Assembly (NCBI GenBank): GCA_946965045.2
Contig: OX337237.1
Coordinates: 1,922,001 to 1,986,000, forward strand
Origin: Epithemia pelagica
Lineage: Eukaryota; Bacillariophyta; Bacillariophyceae; Surirellales; Surirellaceae
Length of the DNA stretch: 64,000 nucleotides
Reading direction: 5' to 3'
Numbering within the stretch: the first letter of the stretch is position 1; every line of letters begins with the position of its first letter. The translations under genes and the position numbers were made by a program. The notes under the pieces were generated by a model. It had not been told where the DNA came from. It saw only the letters and a list, made by a program, of their open reading frames with translations, and did not search any database. Positions 31,081 to 41,399 of the stretch are shown piece after piece.

Positions 31081-31680
31081 GACGACTCTAATATGGGTAC
31101 ACGGGGCCAATCTGCCACTCTTAAGAAAGGCTTTGGGAGAAACCACAGCATTGGATAACTTCTTCACAGATGTTGTGGGACCACCTCCCAACGCCATTCC
31201 CGCCCTTGGTTTCATCTCAAACTTTGAGTATGAATCCACCTTGGGCAAAGCGGTGAGCCCCTTCTTGCCCAGAAGGCACGGGGCATAACTGTGTCGGATC
31301 AGGCAATGGTTGACATCATTGCTGATGCAAGTAGTTTTGCCTTCTTTGGTTGTGACATGAAACTCATCGGTTGATGCTTGATAGGTGATGTTGTGCTTCT
31401 TTTTGACTTGATGAAATGAAAGAATGTTGACGCATCCATCAGCATGAAACCATACATGTCCGTATTGATGTACATTGGCCATTTTTGATGTGACAATGGT
31501 GCCGCTGTGACCCTTTACTCTCATGGTCGTGTTGACTTGTTTTGGCGGTGTTTGCAATAATGATGGATTGGAGAAAATGTTGATGGTTGCTTGATTGTCC
31601 AAGAGGACCCATGTCTTGGGTATGTTAGCCTGGGAATGAGCGGCAAGAGAGAGACAAAGTGAGTGGCAATCATTTGACAC
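31081..31680 (-). pseudogene. Retroelement aspartic protease fragment with DNQ active site
   Basis: Reads IPKTWVLLDNQATINIFSNP, then VNTTMRVKGHSGTIVTSKMA, YGHVWFHADGCVNILSFHQV and NITYQASTDEFHVTT. The layout (WxLLDxxxTxxxF; HVWF; NILS) is that of the diatom-type protease domain also found at 45530-45650, where it reads WILLDNQSTVDI. The catalytic Asp is followed by Asn-Gln instead of Ser/Thr-Gly. Downstream residues are out of context and lead into the gag fragment. Confidence 0.6.
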
Positions 31681-31689
31681 ACAATCAGG

Positions 31690-32770
31690 ATGTTGTGAAT
31701 TCGAACCTCGATTGGAGTTGTCATCACCATTAGGCGACTCGTCTTAACTATTTTGACCAGCAGTAGGATAGGCTAAACCGGTATTCTCGGCTCCCTGTGT
31801 CGTTCCGCCCGCTGCACCTTGATTGTTGTTGTTGTTGTTGAAATTTGATTCATGTTTGCCCATAAGCCCTCCTCATCGCGCCCCTCTACGTCGTCACTCC
31901 TAGCAGCAAAAGTAGAATTATCACTTCCGGAGTCTGTCTTCCCATGATGAAACAAAAGTCACAGCCTTGGAATATCAACCCATTGACCAAACACAAGTCC
32001 ATTCACGGCGTCGTGATACACGAGTGTCGTGTCTCTGTTTTCCTGGTTCTTTTTCAAGTTCAACTTTCTCTTGTCCCATCCTGTTCTATTTGCTCTACAG
32101 GTTCCAGTAGAGAATCCTCAGATGGTCGCGTAGGAACAGCCAATTTTCAGAGCACAGTACCAGTTATCCATAGCGCGATATGGTGGTACCCAGCAGTCAT
32201 TTTGTGAATATCAAGTTGATAACACACATTGACTACAGCCTTCATAGTTGTAGGTAGCTCCTGTGCTTGTTGATATAGTATGTAGGAGTTGGTTGTGTCG
32301 GCTCCTGTCTTACTTACTGGACAATATCTCGAACGACAACCAATTCCACCTTCGTCAAATGTCATATCTCTTGGCACATGGAAACATCTTCTTGAAGCTG
32401 CGTCCATGGCAGTGATAAATTTCCGGAGCGGATGGCATATGTCTCTGCCTCGTCAACTTGAACCCTCTTCCATATGGAAGGCATACCTGAAGAAACCAAG
32501 CAAGCCTTATCATGTATTGAGACGCCCCACCACTGCTGTTCTTTATCTCGATCATGGGTGTACCGGTACCAACGTTGTATACTCGGTTGGAGGTTTGACG
32601 TCGAGGTGAAGAGACATTGTAAGGATTATTCCCAGGAGTCGGGTCATCTCCTCCAAAGAAACGTTTTTCCATCGTTGGGAGTATTAATAACCACGACGCG
32701 AAAGGAGACCTGGTCGTATTTTCTTCTGGTGGATGTATTAAAATAATTTGTCACTGTTGCCATGCGAGCA
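31690..32770. other. Unassigned TE-like debris
   Basis: Minus frames (32672-32355 and 32407-32147) contain GDDPTPGNNPYNVSSPRRQT and FHVPRDMTFDEGGIGCRSRY, which look coding-like but belong to no family I can name. A gttgttgttgttg run lies near 31825. Confidence 0.25.
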
Positions 32771-32779
32771 ATGACAAAT

Positions 32780-33200
32780 CCCTCGATGTCGACTCCTTCC
32801 CGGAGCTGTTACTAATTGGTCGTCCATGAGAGTCCTTAGTGCGTCCTATGATGGTCGCTCAAGCACTTTCACCTCCTCGCGGCAGCATGACTTTGGCGGT
32901 TAGATATTCATCAAGCTCTTCCGGTGTGTATGTATTGGATTCCAGTGCTTCGGCTTCTGGAAATAGGGGCTCAACTATCTCGCCTTCGTCAAAGAGATCT
33001 GGGGTTGGATCACTCCCAGGTGTACCATCAGATGGTGGCTCTTTCAGTTTCGACTGAATAGCGGCATCATAGTCTGTCAGCTGCTCTCCGATCGTCGGAT
33101 TCTTCAGATCGTCATCCGGGTAGATGCAATAATCCACCGGAGCAGGCAAAGCGCATGCTAGTTCCATGTGAATCGGACCAAGAGGCAAAAAATGCTGCAT
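32780..33200 (-). pseudogene. Copia integrase-RT linker fragment, inverted copy
   Basis: The 113-residue minus frame reads PIHMELACALPAPVDYCIYP, then EIVEPLFPEAEALESNTYTP and DEYLTAKVMLPRGGESA; beyond its stop, another stretch reads RTKDSHGRPISN. It matches the plus-strand fragment at 26165-26310 and includes about 18 bases (MLPRG region) deleted there. No integrase core or RT is attached. Confidence 0.55.
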
Positions 33201-33721
33201 TGTGGTATAACAAACAAAGTTCTATGTGTACAGTCAGTCTAAAAACCATGGGTCTACTCTTTTGGATTGGATGGTGGTGAGGGTGCGGGTTGGATGTATC
33301 TCTTTGCATAAGTTCCTTATTTCTTTTTCTTTCCCCCTTGCGTTGAAAGTGGTGACGGCTACATTGTCAGTGAGATTAGGTCTCAGTCGGTGTGGCCTTC
33401 CGAGTTCCCAGTCGACAGTGATGGTGCGAAACAAAGGTAGCCCGGGCAATAGCAGTGCAAGGACCAGAATCCTTCCACTAGTCGATTTCCCGGTCGGTTG
33501 TCAGTGTTACGAAGGTACGAGTCCCCTTGGCTTTGCAGATGCAGTAAAACGGTGTACAAAAACTCAAATGGGAGGTCCACCCTGCAACCTGGTGGAACTG
33601 CAAGAAGAAGAGGAATTTAATCAAGAACGACCAGAGCATTCGGAACATTGACACTTGTCCTTTCTTTCAGCTCGTCTGCCATTCCAATCACGCTATAATT
33701 AAAGCAGCTTGGGGCATCTGT
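33201..33721. other. Unassigned, short frames
   Basis: A minus frame (33449-33234) reads TITVDWELGRPHRLRPNLTD, then TTFNARGKEKEIRNLCKEIH; it is coding-like but unrecognised. A plus frame covers 33226-33651. Nothing firmer. Confidence 0.25.
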
Positions 33722-35290
33722 TTGATTGTTGCTTGCTTCCTTTCAGCCTCCTTCACTCCCAAACCGCTACAACAGAAGACAAGTAAGAAGAAGAATCGCA
33801 CAAGTGAAACGCACGGGATCGTGGTAGGAATCCCAGCACAGGCCATCAAACATTGCCAGGCGGCAAACGATCTCGCAGGAGCGATCCAACACTCCCTGCG
33901 AGCCCATCTTCCCCGCAAGCTAGACTGGCACGATTTCTTTGACCATACTGGGATCCGCGCTGGGACATTCAGTGGGGACCTCAAGAACAAACAGAGGGGC
34001 CAGGTACCGGTGGTGTACATCACGGCCTCCTCACGCCAAAACTTTGAGTCGTTGCTATGAAGTTACAATGCATTTGTCGCGGCCAACAGAGAAAGCGAGA
34101 TTCTCTGGCACGACAACAAAGTCCAGATCATACCGATGCCCACAACGCAATCGAACAGAACAACAACCCTAGAAGCGATCAAAGACATCGATCGATTCTT
34201 CGGAGCAAGTGTGCGAATCAAGCTTCGTCCGATCAACGAGGAAGCAACGGACGGGGATTGGGCGCTGCTACGACACATGGAAGAATTCGTTGCACTCTTC
34301 CCGGAATACGACAACCTGGATCCAGATCCATGGTTCTACACCCTGGTGCTCCGCAAAACACCGGACACCCACCACCTAACAACAAATACCATTCGGCAGT
34401 ACCATGGATTCCCGACAAACATATTGCTGCCCACACTTGCAGCAGTGGCAGCAACTCCCCCCAGGTAACCAAACAACAACCAAGAAACACCAACGTCGTC
34501 CAGCCACACAAACAGACTGCTGGCTTTCACCGACAGACTCCTCCGAAATGGTTCATTCTGTTAGTTTGCAAGAACAGGGAACGGAGTGCCAGCAACACGT
34601 CACCCCGGACTCGGACCAGCCCCCCAGGAACACCTCCACCAGCCAAAAAACAGGCAAACCATCCAAACCACGACGACGAAGAAGAAGAAGACAGTGACCC
34701 GTATGACGACGGCACGGACTGGACCAAGGTAGCCTCCAGCTCCTTTCATCAGCCCCCGAGTCCAAAACAAAGCAAAGACAACGACACAAAACCACCGGCA
34801 AGACAGCCTCCAACTTGTGCTACAGTGGCAATATGGTGTGAGACTGCCACCTCATGGGATAGCTTAGGACCGTTGTGGTGCAGGAGCACCAGGCGGAGGC
34901 AGAGGAGCGCCAGGAGGCGGAGGAGGTGGAGGTGGAGGACCAGCTGGACCACCACTGCCACTTTCCGTGGTAGGGATGGCCTTAACAGTCTGTGGGGCCA
35001 ATCCCTTCAAGATTTATGTGCTAGAGTACACCAAGAGGTTGAACATGATGGAATCGTATGGACGAATGACTGCTGACGACGTCACACAGCTTGCTTCGAG
35101 ATTGGAGAAACCCACGTACCCGTATGCTGTATCTCTTCCTACAAGTGTAGTCAAGAATGGCGGTGTTGTAACGTACGACAGTGTCGACGAGGCTGTGTTG
35201 CCGCAAAATGGTAGTGGTGTCTCCAGATTCCAGAGCATGATTTGTTCCTGGCAAGGCATACACGTGAACCGGGGAAAGGGACGATAGACA
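33722..35290 (+). pseudogene. Gag-like region in several frames
   Basis: 33722-34060: KKNRTSETHGIVVGIPAQAI, then LDWHDFFDHTGIRAGTFSGD. 34136-34470 (another frame): TTTLEAIKDIDRFFGASVRI, then EYDNLDPDPWFYTLVLRKTP. Next come a basic/acidic stretch ending DDEEEEDSDPYDDGTDWTKV (about 34660-34730) and 34967-35287: VGMALTVCGANPFKIYVLEY. On minus, 34985-34880 encodes GGPAGPPPPPPPPPGAPLPP. The pieces resemble gag-like leaders of diatom-type retroelements joined by frameshifts. Boundaries and relations are uncertain. Confidence 0.35.
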
Positions 35291-35548
35291 CAGTAGAGCC
35301 AGGAGCCAGAGCCATGGGTGCTGGCTTGGGCGATCCCGTGTGGCTCGGCTTTGTCGGACGACGCAACTGTGGCGACGGACAATACCGAAGGATCTTTTAC
35401 TCAACTCTTCGTTCACCAGCCGTTTCCGTTCCTGACGTGGTGGGCATCGCCACAACAACGCCGATGCCTCCCGCTCGCCCCCAACCCAGGTCCCCTAGTC
35501 GCACCGTTCAGCAAACCAATCCATATCTTTGAACGGAGTTGCTTCTCG

Positions 35549-36097
35549 CCCGCTTAGTGGAGGCCCGCTACGAACTGCATCTTCAACTCGCTCCCTCGAG
35601 TAACGCTGATGCGGAGCTGCGGTCGACTTTGGTGGCCTTCTTCTCCAAGACTAAGGAGTACGACTCGTCGTTGGTTATCCACCCGTATCCACCCGTGGTC
35701 TGATAAAGATAACACGATACTGGACAATCATGCATTACCGATTGGCATGTTTCTAGACCCTGGTAAAATTTCGTCCCCACAGAAACTCATCGATACCATC
35801 AATGCTTGGTACCAGCACTACGGCCACCCCTCTACACGCACATCCACCAACGATCAAATCGCAAGCTCTCTTGCATGGTTGGATAATCCTTTCACTACTG
35901 CGTGGCTTTCGGCAACATCTTCCAATGCCGACCAATTTGCCTGTACATGGCATCTGGACGTCCAACTGACATCAGACTATCCGGCCCTCTACTCATCAAC
36001 CGCTGGTAGTCTTCCAGTACCCCTGTCCCCTTCAATCCATCCCGCTGATGCCCTCTTCACGCATCCGAAATTTGTACTGGCAGCCGCGGTTTTCTAG
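35549..36097 (+). pseudogene. Retroelement gag-like fragment
   Basis: Reads VEARYELHLQLAPSSNADAE, then TKEYDSSLVIHP, typical of gag leaders. After a frame change comes DNHALPIGMFLDPGKISSPQ and a helical stretch to 36097. A related LPIGMFFDPVKTSSPTDL is encoded on minus near 44040-44110, so this is a repeated TE part. No functional residues are identifiable. Confidence 0.4.
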
Positions 36098-36104
36098 TCC
36101 CAAG

Positions 36105-36366
36105 CAAGTGTCATTGGTACCTCGTGGATTACGCGTGGTCCAACGGTAAATGGGAATTACTCACCCCTTCTGAGGTTCCAGGGGCCATATCGATTCGTTC
36201 CCCATCGGGGCGTCAAGTGCCCATTGAACGAGTTGATCCCCACGAAGCTCGAAAGACATTAGGGGTGTGGACAGCGCCGGATGGATCAATGGATGCCCAA
36301 CTCCGTTATCTAAAGAAAAAAGTGAAAACGTGGGTGACATTCAAATCACGACCACGAAAGGTCTGA
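36105..36366 (+). pseudogene. RT polyprotein C-terminal fragment
   Basis: Reads DYAWSNGKWELLTPSEVPGA, then VDPHEARKTLGVWTAPDGSM and AQLRYLKKKVKTWVTF. The KTLGVW-APDG-...-L--K---W pattern is the segment following the catalytic box in a diatom-type RT family. Both ends are truncated; the next segment runs on the opposite strand. Confidence 0.5.
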
Positions 36367-36589
36367 TACTCCACCTGTTCATGGTCTTGAAAGACCCTCT
36401 CTTCAATCTGCCAGTCATTCGGATCATCATAAAACCAATTCGTTCCGGGTTCACGAGCACTCACAGATGCAATGATCCCAACTCGGTTATCATCCGTAAG
36501 CACAATCCGCCCACACTTGTAAAACTTGATTGACGTGTCCTCTTGAAAGTCTGCCTCTTCAAAACTGTAGACTGCTTCCACAACTGAAA

Positions 36590-36965
36590 TGAAGCCATGA
36601 CTCTCCGTTACTACGGATTGTCCAATGCAACTCCATTGGCGCGAGAAATTCGTCCCATCGATCTGTAAATCACACTGATGATACAGCAGTTTTCAAAGTA
36701 GTTCTTGGCCATTGGCCACCATTTGCCGAAAAAATTCGTCACCGTAGCGAAAATGATCTGGGTCGATCACAAATTCGTCCAGTTTGTTGCGACAGAACCA
36801 TGTTGGAGGAAGTGTAGTACGCAATATTTTGGCAGCTAAGTTGTTTCGTGTTTCCCAAATCTCGTGTCCAAAACAAACCTTGAAAGGCAAGCTTCGATTT
36901 TGTGCTGTGCAAGGGCATTCATACAATTCCACAGGGAAATAGCCCCAATTGTAATCGCCACACCG
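36590..36965 (-). pseudogene. Unrecognised protein family, copy 3
   Basis: From about 36965 minus reads YNWGYFPVELYECPCTAQNR, then LPFKVCFGHEIWETRNN and RTTLPPTWFCRNKLDEFV. It aligns with copy 2 (YGWFPIEVHH ... LSFEVKFGHETWSDTRNENA ... LPTKWYTWNEV). A further minus frame at 36581-36306 (FYKCGRIVLTDDNRVGIIAS) may belong to the same locus. Its 5' side joins a copia gag at about 36970. Confidence 0.45.
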
Positions 36966-36969
36966 AAGG

Positions 36970-37875
36970 CAATATCAATCGAAAGCTCCTCTCAGGCGAA
37001 TCCGAATCGGTAACTTCTTGTTCAATCGACTCCAATAAGGCTAGAAGTAAGGCCGGCGACATTGCTTGATCTGGGCGCCAGTCTTGACCCATTCTCCTAC
37101 GACAACCTTCCACGAATCGTGCAAACCACAAAGAGCCGCTCTCGTCTTGGCCCAACCTTGTGTAAGTTTTTCCCAGGTTGTTAGTCAAGATGATGGATCT
37201 CCCTGACACCAACGTAGAGGGCGATGATCTGACATGGTTTGAATAAGTGGCGAAATGTCCCACACCGCCACAGCTGTAACAGATGACCCGACTCATGTCG
37301 CGGCCACCACCCTGTGAGGAAGCTTGAGCGAATGCTGACCCGTCGTTCTTGGGAACCATTGCCGCCGGCTCGTCATCACGTCTGCGGAGAATGTTGTACG
37401 CCGCATGCACCGTCGCGGTATAATGGTTAACCTAGTCCAGGAAACTGTTCCTAAGGTGCTTGAGATAGCCCTTGTGGTTATCATTGACGCCACGGATGAA
37501 CTTCACCACCAGTGTCTTCTGCTTTGCTTCCTCATAGTCTTCATCTATAGGATCAGCTCTTCCGTTCCCATCGGCCACTTCTTCAACTTGGGCTTGATCG
37601 TGGATGGTAACTCCAACTTCATCCAATACTTCGACTTGGGCCAAAAATAATTCGTGATATTCCTCCAGACTCATGTTCCTTCCTTGTCTAAACCAATAAA
37701 AGGCTTTTAGAAGCAAGAAGCATGAAACAAAGTATTCATCTATGAGAAGACTCTTGAGGAGGAATGGCGTTGTTATTAGAAGTAAAACACACGAAGCCCA
37801 AACACATCCCAGTGAGAAGATGGCAGAGGGAAGGGTCTTTGTGGCAAGAATCGTCCCTTCCATCAACCAACCCAA
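36970..37875 (-). pseudogene. Copia gag with degenerate zinc knuckle
   Basis: 37875-37432: FRQGRNMSLEEYHELFLAQV, then VLDEVGVTIHDQAQVEEVAD and KFIRGVNDNHKGYLKHLRNS. After a frame change near 37430, HAAYNILRRRDDEPAAMVP leads to VICYSCGGVGHFATYSN, a CX2CX4HX4 knuckle whose last ligand is Asn rather than Cys. The EEYHE...FIRG-N...YL-HLRN layout is that of diatom-type copia gags. The 5' end overlaps the start of a pogo relic on plus. Confidence 0.6.
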
Positions 37876-38577
37876 CAGACATCAAAGCTTTTTAGCAAAC
37901 ATGGATCAGACACCCATATTCTTTTCCATGACTCCAAATACAACTTTGGAAACAGCTGGAGTGAGGACCGTCAATGTAAGGCCATCCTCTGGGAGCACGA
38001 CGCGACTTACTCTTGCTGTTTTTGTGACTGCTGCAGGTGAAGTCCTGACTCCATACATCAGATACAAGGGAAAGGCCGAAGGTAGGATTGCCAGAGACTT
38101 TCAGAATCCACAAGAAAAGGGCTACCCAGGTAACTGTTATTTTGCTTGCCAAGAGCGAGCATGGATGGATGAAAGGTGTTGCTTGGACTGGGTGACGAAA
38201 TGCCTCAACCCGTGGGCAGACATGGCTCCTCCAGGCGTCCTTCCACTGCTTCTGTTGGATCAGTACAAGTGCCATCTCATGGCATCTGTTGTACAGGCAA
38301 TCCACAACCTTGGAGTGGAAAAAGAGTTCATTCCGGGTGGTTGCACTTCCTTGACACAGCCTGTAGACGTGGGGATCAACAAACCCCTGAAGAATCGTGT
38401 GAGAAGCCATTGAGAGCAAAACAAACCAAGGCTCCAAGTCGTCAAGAACTTGCCCATTGGTGTGTCAAAAGTTTACAAGAGCTCAATGTTGAAATAGTGA
38501 GAAAATTCATGGTGACATGGGGATTTCCCCGTTGCTTCCCATTCCTATCGTTGTCTTGTATCTTGCGCCGTTTATAA
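37742..38577 (+). pseudogene. pogo-like transposase (DDE_1), frameshifted near the end
   Basis: A 223-residue frame: LRRNGVVIRSKTHEAQTHPS, FLANMDQTPIFFSM (first catalytic Asp), LPLLLLDQYKCHLMASVVQA (second Asp) and IPGGCTSLTQPVDVGINKPL (third Asp, in QPVD). All three catalytic aspartates of the pogo/Jerky class are kept. The N-terminal DNA-binding HTH is missing. TGA at 38411 interrupts; the next frame continues naturally as APSRQELAHWCVKSLQELNV and FMVTWGFP. Inactive as it stands, but only lightly decayed in the core. Confidence 0.8.
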
Positions 38578-39175
38578 GGAGCCTCTCACCATCACCGTCG
38601 GTTTCTTTGTTTGATAGCGTCTGCCGGATGGAGCTGCATCCCGCTACCAACGTGGCCCATCACCGGGCGGCGGCGGACCAGATGCGGCGGATGTCAGTGC
38701 CCTTGTAGCTCGGATGAGTTCGTGCTACATTGCTCATTCCGGCAGACCGGGTTTCGATTCTCCAATGGTACTCTCTGTCGTCCATGTATTACGGCTGGGG
38801 AACCATTAACATCTCGTCGTTTACATCGTGCCGGATTGACCTTTGCAGGCGAGTGTTGAGAGGCAAGGGAGCGGTCACGTGAATGGGTGTGCCGTACCAC
38901 CAGGCCTCCCGTTGTTGCTGGAGATCATTCCACCGCCAAAAGATGAGGGACGATCCGTGATCCCAGTCCCACCAGGAGGCCGCCAGAAGCTGAGAAAGCA
39001 TGGAGCGGCCCGCAACACAAACCTCCGAGAATTGAGGTGGGGGCGCGACAGCAGTAGAATTTTGATGTTGTTGTCGGTCCACCTGGCGTGACGGCGGGGG
39101 CTTGTCTTGCACAGAATCCTTGGTGCCCGTAACTGCGGAAATGTCCACCTCGCAGAAATGGAAATCCGGATCTGC
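38578..39175. other. Unassigned
   Basis: Overlapping frames on both strands (plus 38843-39091: VNGCAVPPGLPLLLEIIPPP; minus 39148-38789). None recognised. Confidence 0.25.
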
Positions 39176-39658
39176 TTAAAGGATGGTGTTCACATTAAAG
39201 TAGGTTTGGGAGACACAACAGCCACTGACCGCATCCCATTCACACTTCAGGGACCGTTTGACCGCAGAAGGGGTGAAGAACTTGTACAACGCAGGCTCTA
39301 AGAAGGCAGATTCTTCTGGGGAGAGTGGCTGTAGATGGTGGAGGGAGCACTGATTCTGCAAGTAATGCCTGAGTAGTGGCACTCGTAAGTTTGGTGGTAT
39401 GTGCTGTAAGGGTGGCAGCGGCATCCGCATAAGAAACCTTCTTTGAGCCGGGTTTCCGGTTTCTGCGGTTCGAATCGTCCGGACGGTTGGGATGTCGTTC
39501 CCTAAATCCTCTTCCTTGGGGGTCTGGGTTGGGAGTTTCTTGTCCTTGCTTATATCGGAATCAGTGTTGGAATCTGAAGATTGAGGATTCAGAAGATGAC
39601 GAAGACAAAAACCCAAAGAGGTGCATCTACACAACAATTTCTTAGATGGCCATAACAT
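39176..39658 (-). CDS. Hypothetical protein, possible TE fragment
   Basis: Encodes 160 residues: an acidic linker (SSDSNTDSDISKDKKLPTQT) followed by a proline/leucine-rich C-terminal part (RMPLPPLQHIPPNLRVPLLR; SPEESAFLEPALYKFFTPSA) and KCEWDAVSGCC. The composition fits a real protein more than a shadow frame, but no family is recognised. Confidence 0.3.
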   Translation of the reverse strand: MLWPSKKLLCRCTSLGFCLRHLLNPQSSDSNTDSDISKDKKLPTQTPKEEDLGNDIPTVRTIRTAETGNPAQRRFLMRMPLPPLQHIPPNLRVPLLRHYLQNQCSLHHLQPLSPEESAFLEPALYKFFTPSAVKRSLKCEWDAVSGCCVSQTYFNVNTIL

Positions 39659-39962
39659 CTACCTGGCTACGCTAGCCGATGTTCGTGCAATCATCGATGT
39701 GCGCATGGGACGACGAACAAACCGAGAGCGAAGTTATGCACATCGGTACAATAGTGATATTTATGTCACATCTATGGTGGCTGAGGATCTATCCACACCA
39801 AGCAACTTGAAGGCACTTGTGTGTATATCATCTCAGTCTTTCTCATCAGCAGAGAAAATCAAGTTTGAACCAGGAGACATATGTTTCTTCCATGGTGATG
39901 TTGTACACTGTGGTCCACCACCAATAAACACAGAGATATCTTTTTTTATATGTAATGCTTGA
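39621..39962 (+). CDS. Possible 2OG-Fe(II) oxygenase-like C-terminal fragment
   Basis: Encodes 113 residues. The end reads KFEPGDICFFHGDVVHCGPP, then EISFFICNA. PGD...FHGDVVHxG followed by a hydrophobic strand is the distal half of a double-stranded beta-helix, where GDVVH supplies the second metal-binding His and a later Arg/Ser binds 2-oxoglutarate. The first HxD and the 2OG-binding Arg are not evident, so this is a fragment. Related oxygenases accompany some Plavaka-type elements in fungi (established), but no link is shown here. Confidence 0.35.
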   Translation: MHLHNNFLDGHNIYLATLADVRAIIDVRMGRRTNRERSYAHRYNSDIYVTSMVAEDLSTPSNLKALVCISSQSFSSAEKIKFEPGDICFFHGDVVHCGPPPINTEISFFICNA

Positions 39963-40078
39963 CTTTGTCGCTGGACACAAACAAACATGAAGAATTGTCT
40001 ACATGAAGAGCCATCTCATTACTTTGTCGCTGGACACAAACAAACATAAAGAATTGTCTACATGAAGAGCCATCTACC
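39962..40078. repeat. 59-base two-copy tandem repeat
   Basis: actttgtcgctggacacaaa starts at 39962 and 40021. The copies differ at two or three bases. The repeat separates the oxygenase-like frame from the copia RT remnant. Confidence 0.8.
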
Positions 40079-40717
40079 TTGAGAGGGAAAGTCAATGAGT
40101 TGGAACGGCGTTTCGAGAAGATGACCGTAACACGAGGAACAAAGGACACTTATCCGGGCGTGGACATCGAGTTCAAGGGCGATGGAACCGTGGAGTTACA
40201 GATGAGCCAATACATCGACGAGGCCATCGCCGCGTTTGACGAACCGATCAGGAACACGGCCCCAACACCCGCCAAGAAAGACCTTTTCGATGTAAATCAA
40301 ACAGCCATCAGACTGCCAAAAGAAAAAGCAGACATGTTCCACAGCATCACGGCAAAACTACTATACATGTCCACCCGGGCACGATCGGACATTCAGACGG
40401 CCATCGCCTTCTTGACAACCCGTGTAAGCACGTGTACGGAGTAAGACCGAATCAAGCTCAAACGCGTGCTGGAATACCTACACGGTACAAGAAACTTGTC
40501 GTATGTCCTAGCTGCCGATGACATAAGAAATTTGGTCACCTGGGTTGACGCATCATATGCAATCCATCCAGACATGAAGAGCCACACAGGTGGAGCCATG
40601 TCCTTGGGACGTGGTGAATTGATCACCAAATCGAAGAAACAAAAACTGAACACGAAGAGCAAGTCGATCTTGGTCGAAAGTCTTATCTGTCTATTGAGAA
40701 TCAGATACCTGACATGA
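40079..40717 (+). pseudogene. Copia RT C-terminus and RNase H, one stop
   Basis: One frame broken by TAA at 40442-40444. RT side: PGVDIEFKGDGTVELQMSQY, then YIDEAIAAFDEP, FHSITAKLLYMSTRARSDIQ and AIAFLTTRVST. RNase H side: KRVLEYLHGTRN, WVDASYAIHPDMKSHTGGAM (WVDASYA has the first catalytic Asp) and KKQKLNTKSKS. The segment after LNTKS, which should supply the catalytic Glu (STEAE), is replaced by KSILVESLIC. The YxDD palm lies upstream and is missing. Confidence 0.75.
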
Positions 40718-40861
40718 CCAATTTCATACATCTAGTTTTTAATCCAAGAATTCCTTAAATACTGCCAAGCATGACTCTCAAGTTGATGAAGTTGATGATG
40801 GGTTTGAAGATACACATGTATTGGGGTTCTAGATGGCCTCCACTGTCCGATCCAATGCATC

Positions 40862-41377
40862 TTGACTCAAGTGTCGATAGAAAAGGAACATACTGGATTG
40901 GGTTCAACACCTTCCAGACATCCCGTGTCTCCTTCGGGAGAATCCTGCCGACCCTATTATCGACAGTTCCCCGCGTCCTTCCGCATTGGAGGCTACTCTC
41001 AACCGGCCGCCTCCTTCCCCTGCCGGCAACCAGCGTTCCAACAATGTTTGCACGGGCCGTCGAAATCCCTGGCTGCCAGGAAAGATCGCTCCCGTTCTAA
41101 GGCCCGACGTTCCACTTCTTCCTCTCCCACCATGGCCCCGCCTGCGTCTCCCACTCGCGTTCCCACCAGTCCTGGCCGTGGAGGTCGAGCGCCCATTGTT
41201 GCTTCCCCTGGTCGTGGTGGTCGTGGAATGCCCAACACTCAGTCTCGTTGCTCGTCTTCTCGCCCACAGTCGTCTTCCCCAGTCGCTCCGCCCCGCCAGT
41301 CCCATACCCCGCCCGACACCGATGATCATCCCCTGGTTGTGGCTCTGGGACAATCGCTTTTTGCTTATTTGTCTTAA
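40862..41377 (+). CDS. Ser/Pro/Arg-rich low-complexity protein with RGG motifs
   Basis: Encodes 171 residues. The C-terminal half repeats SPGRGGRAPIVASPGRGGRG, then SRCSSSRPQSSSPVAPPRQS. SPGRGGR repeats suggest RNA binding if expressed. It lies between TE remnants and overlaps another GC-rich frame, so it may be a gag linker or a compositional artefact. Confidence 0.3.
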   Translation: MTQVSIEKEHTGLGSTPSRHPVSPSGESCRPYYRQFPASFRIGGYSQPAASFPCRQPAFQQCLHGPSKSLAARKDRSRSKARRSTSSSPTMAPPASPTRVPTSPGRGGRAPIVASPGRGGRGMPNTQSRCSSSRPQSSSPVAPPRQSHTPPDTDDHPLVVALGQSLFAYLS

Positions 41378-41399
41378 TTTGTGGTGTTGCCTTGTTCGC

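Noticed and set aside
34057-35076. 339-codon plus-strand frame as a single gene
   Set aside because: Composition changes abruptly and a competing frame at 34136-34470 looks more protein-like; treated as a mosaic of gag-like pieces.
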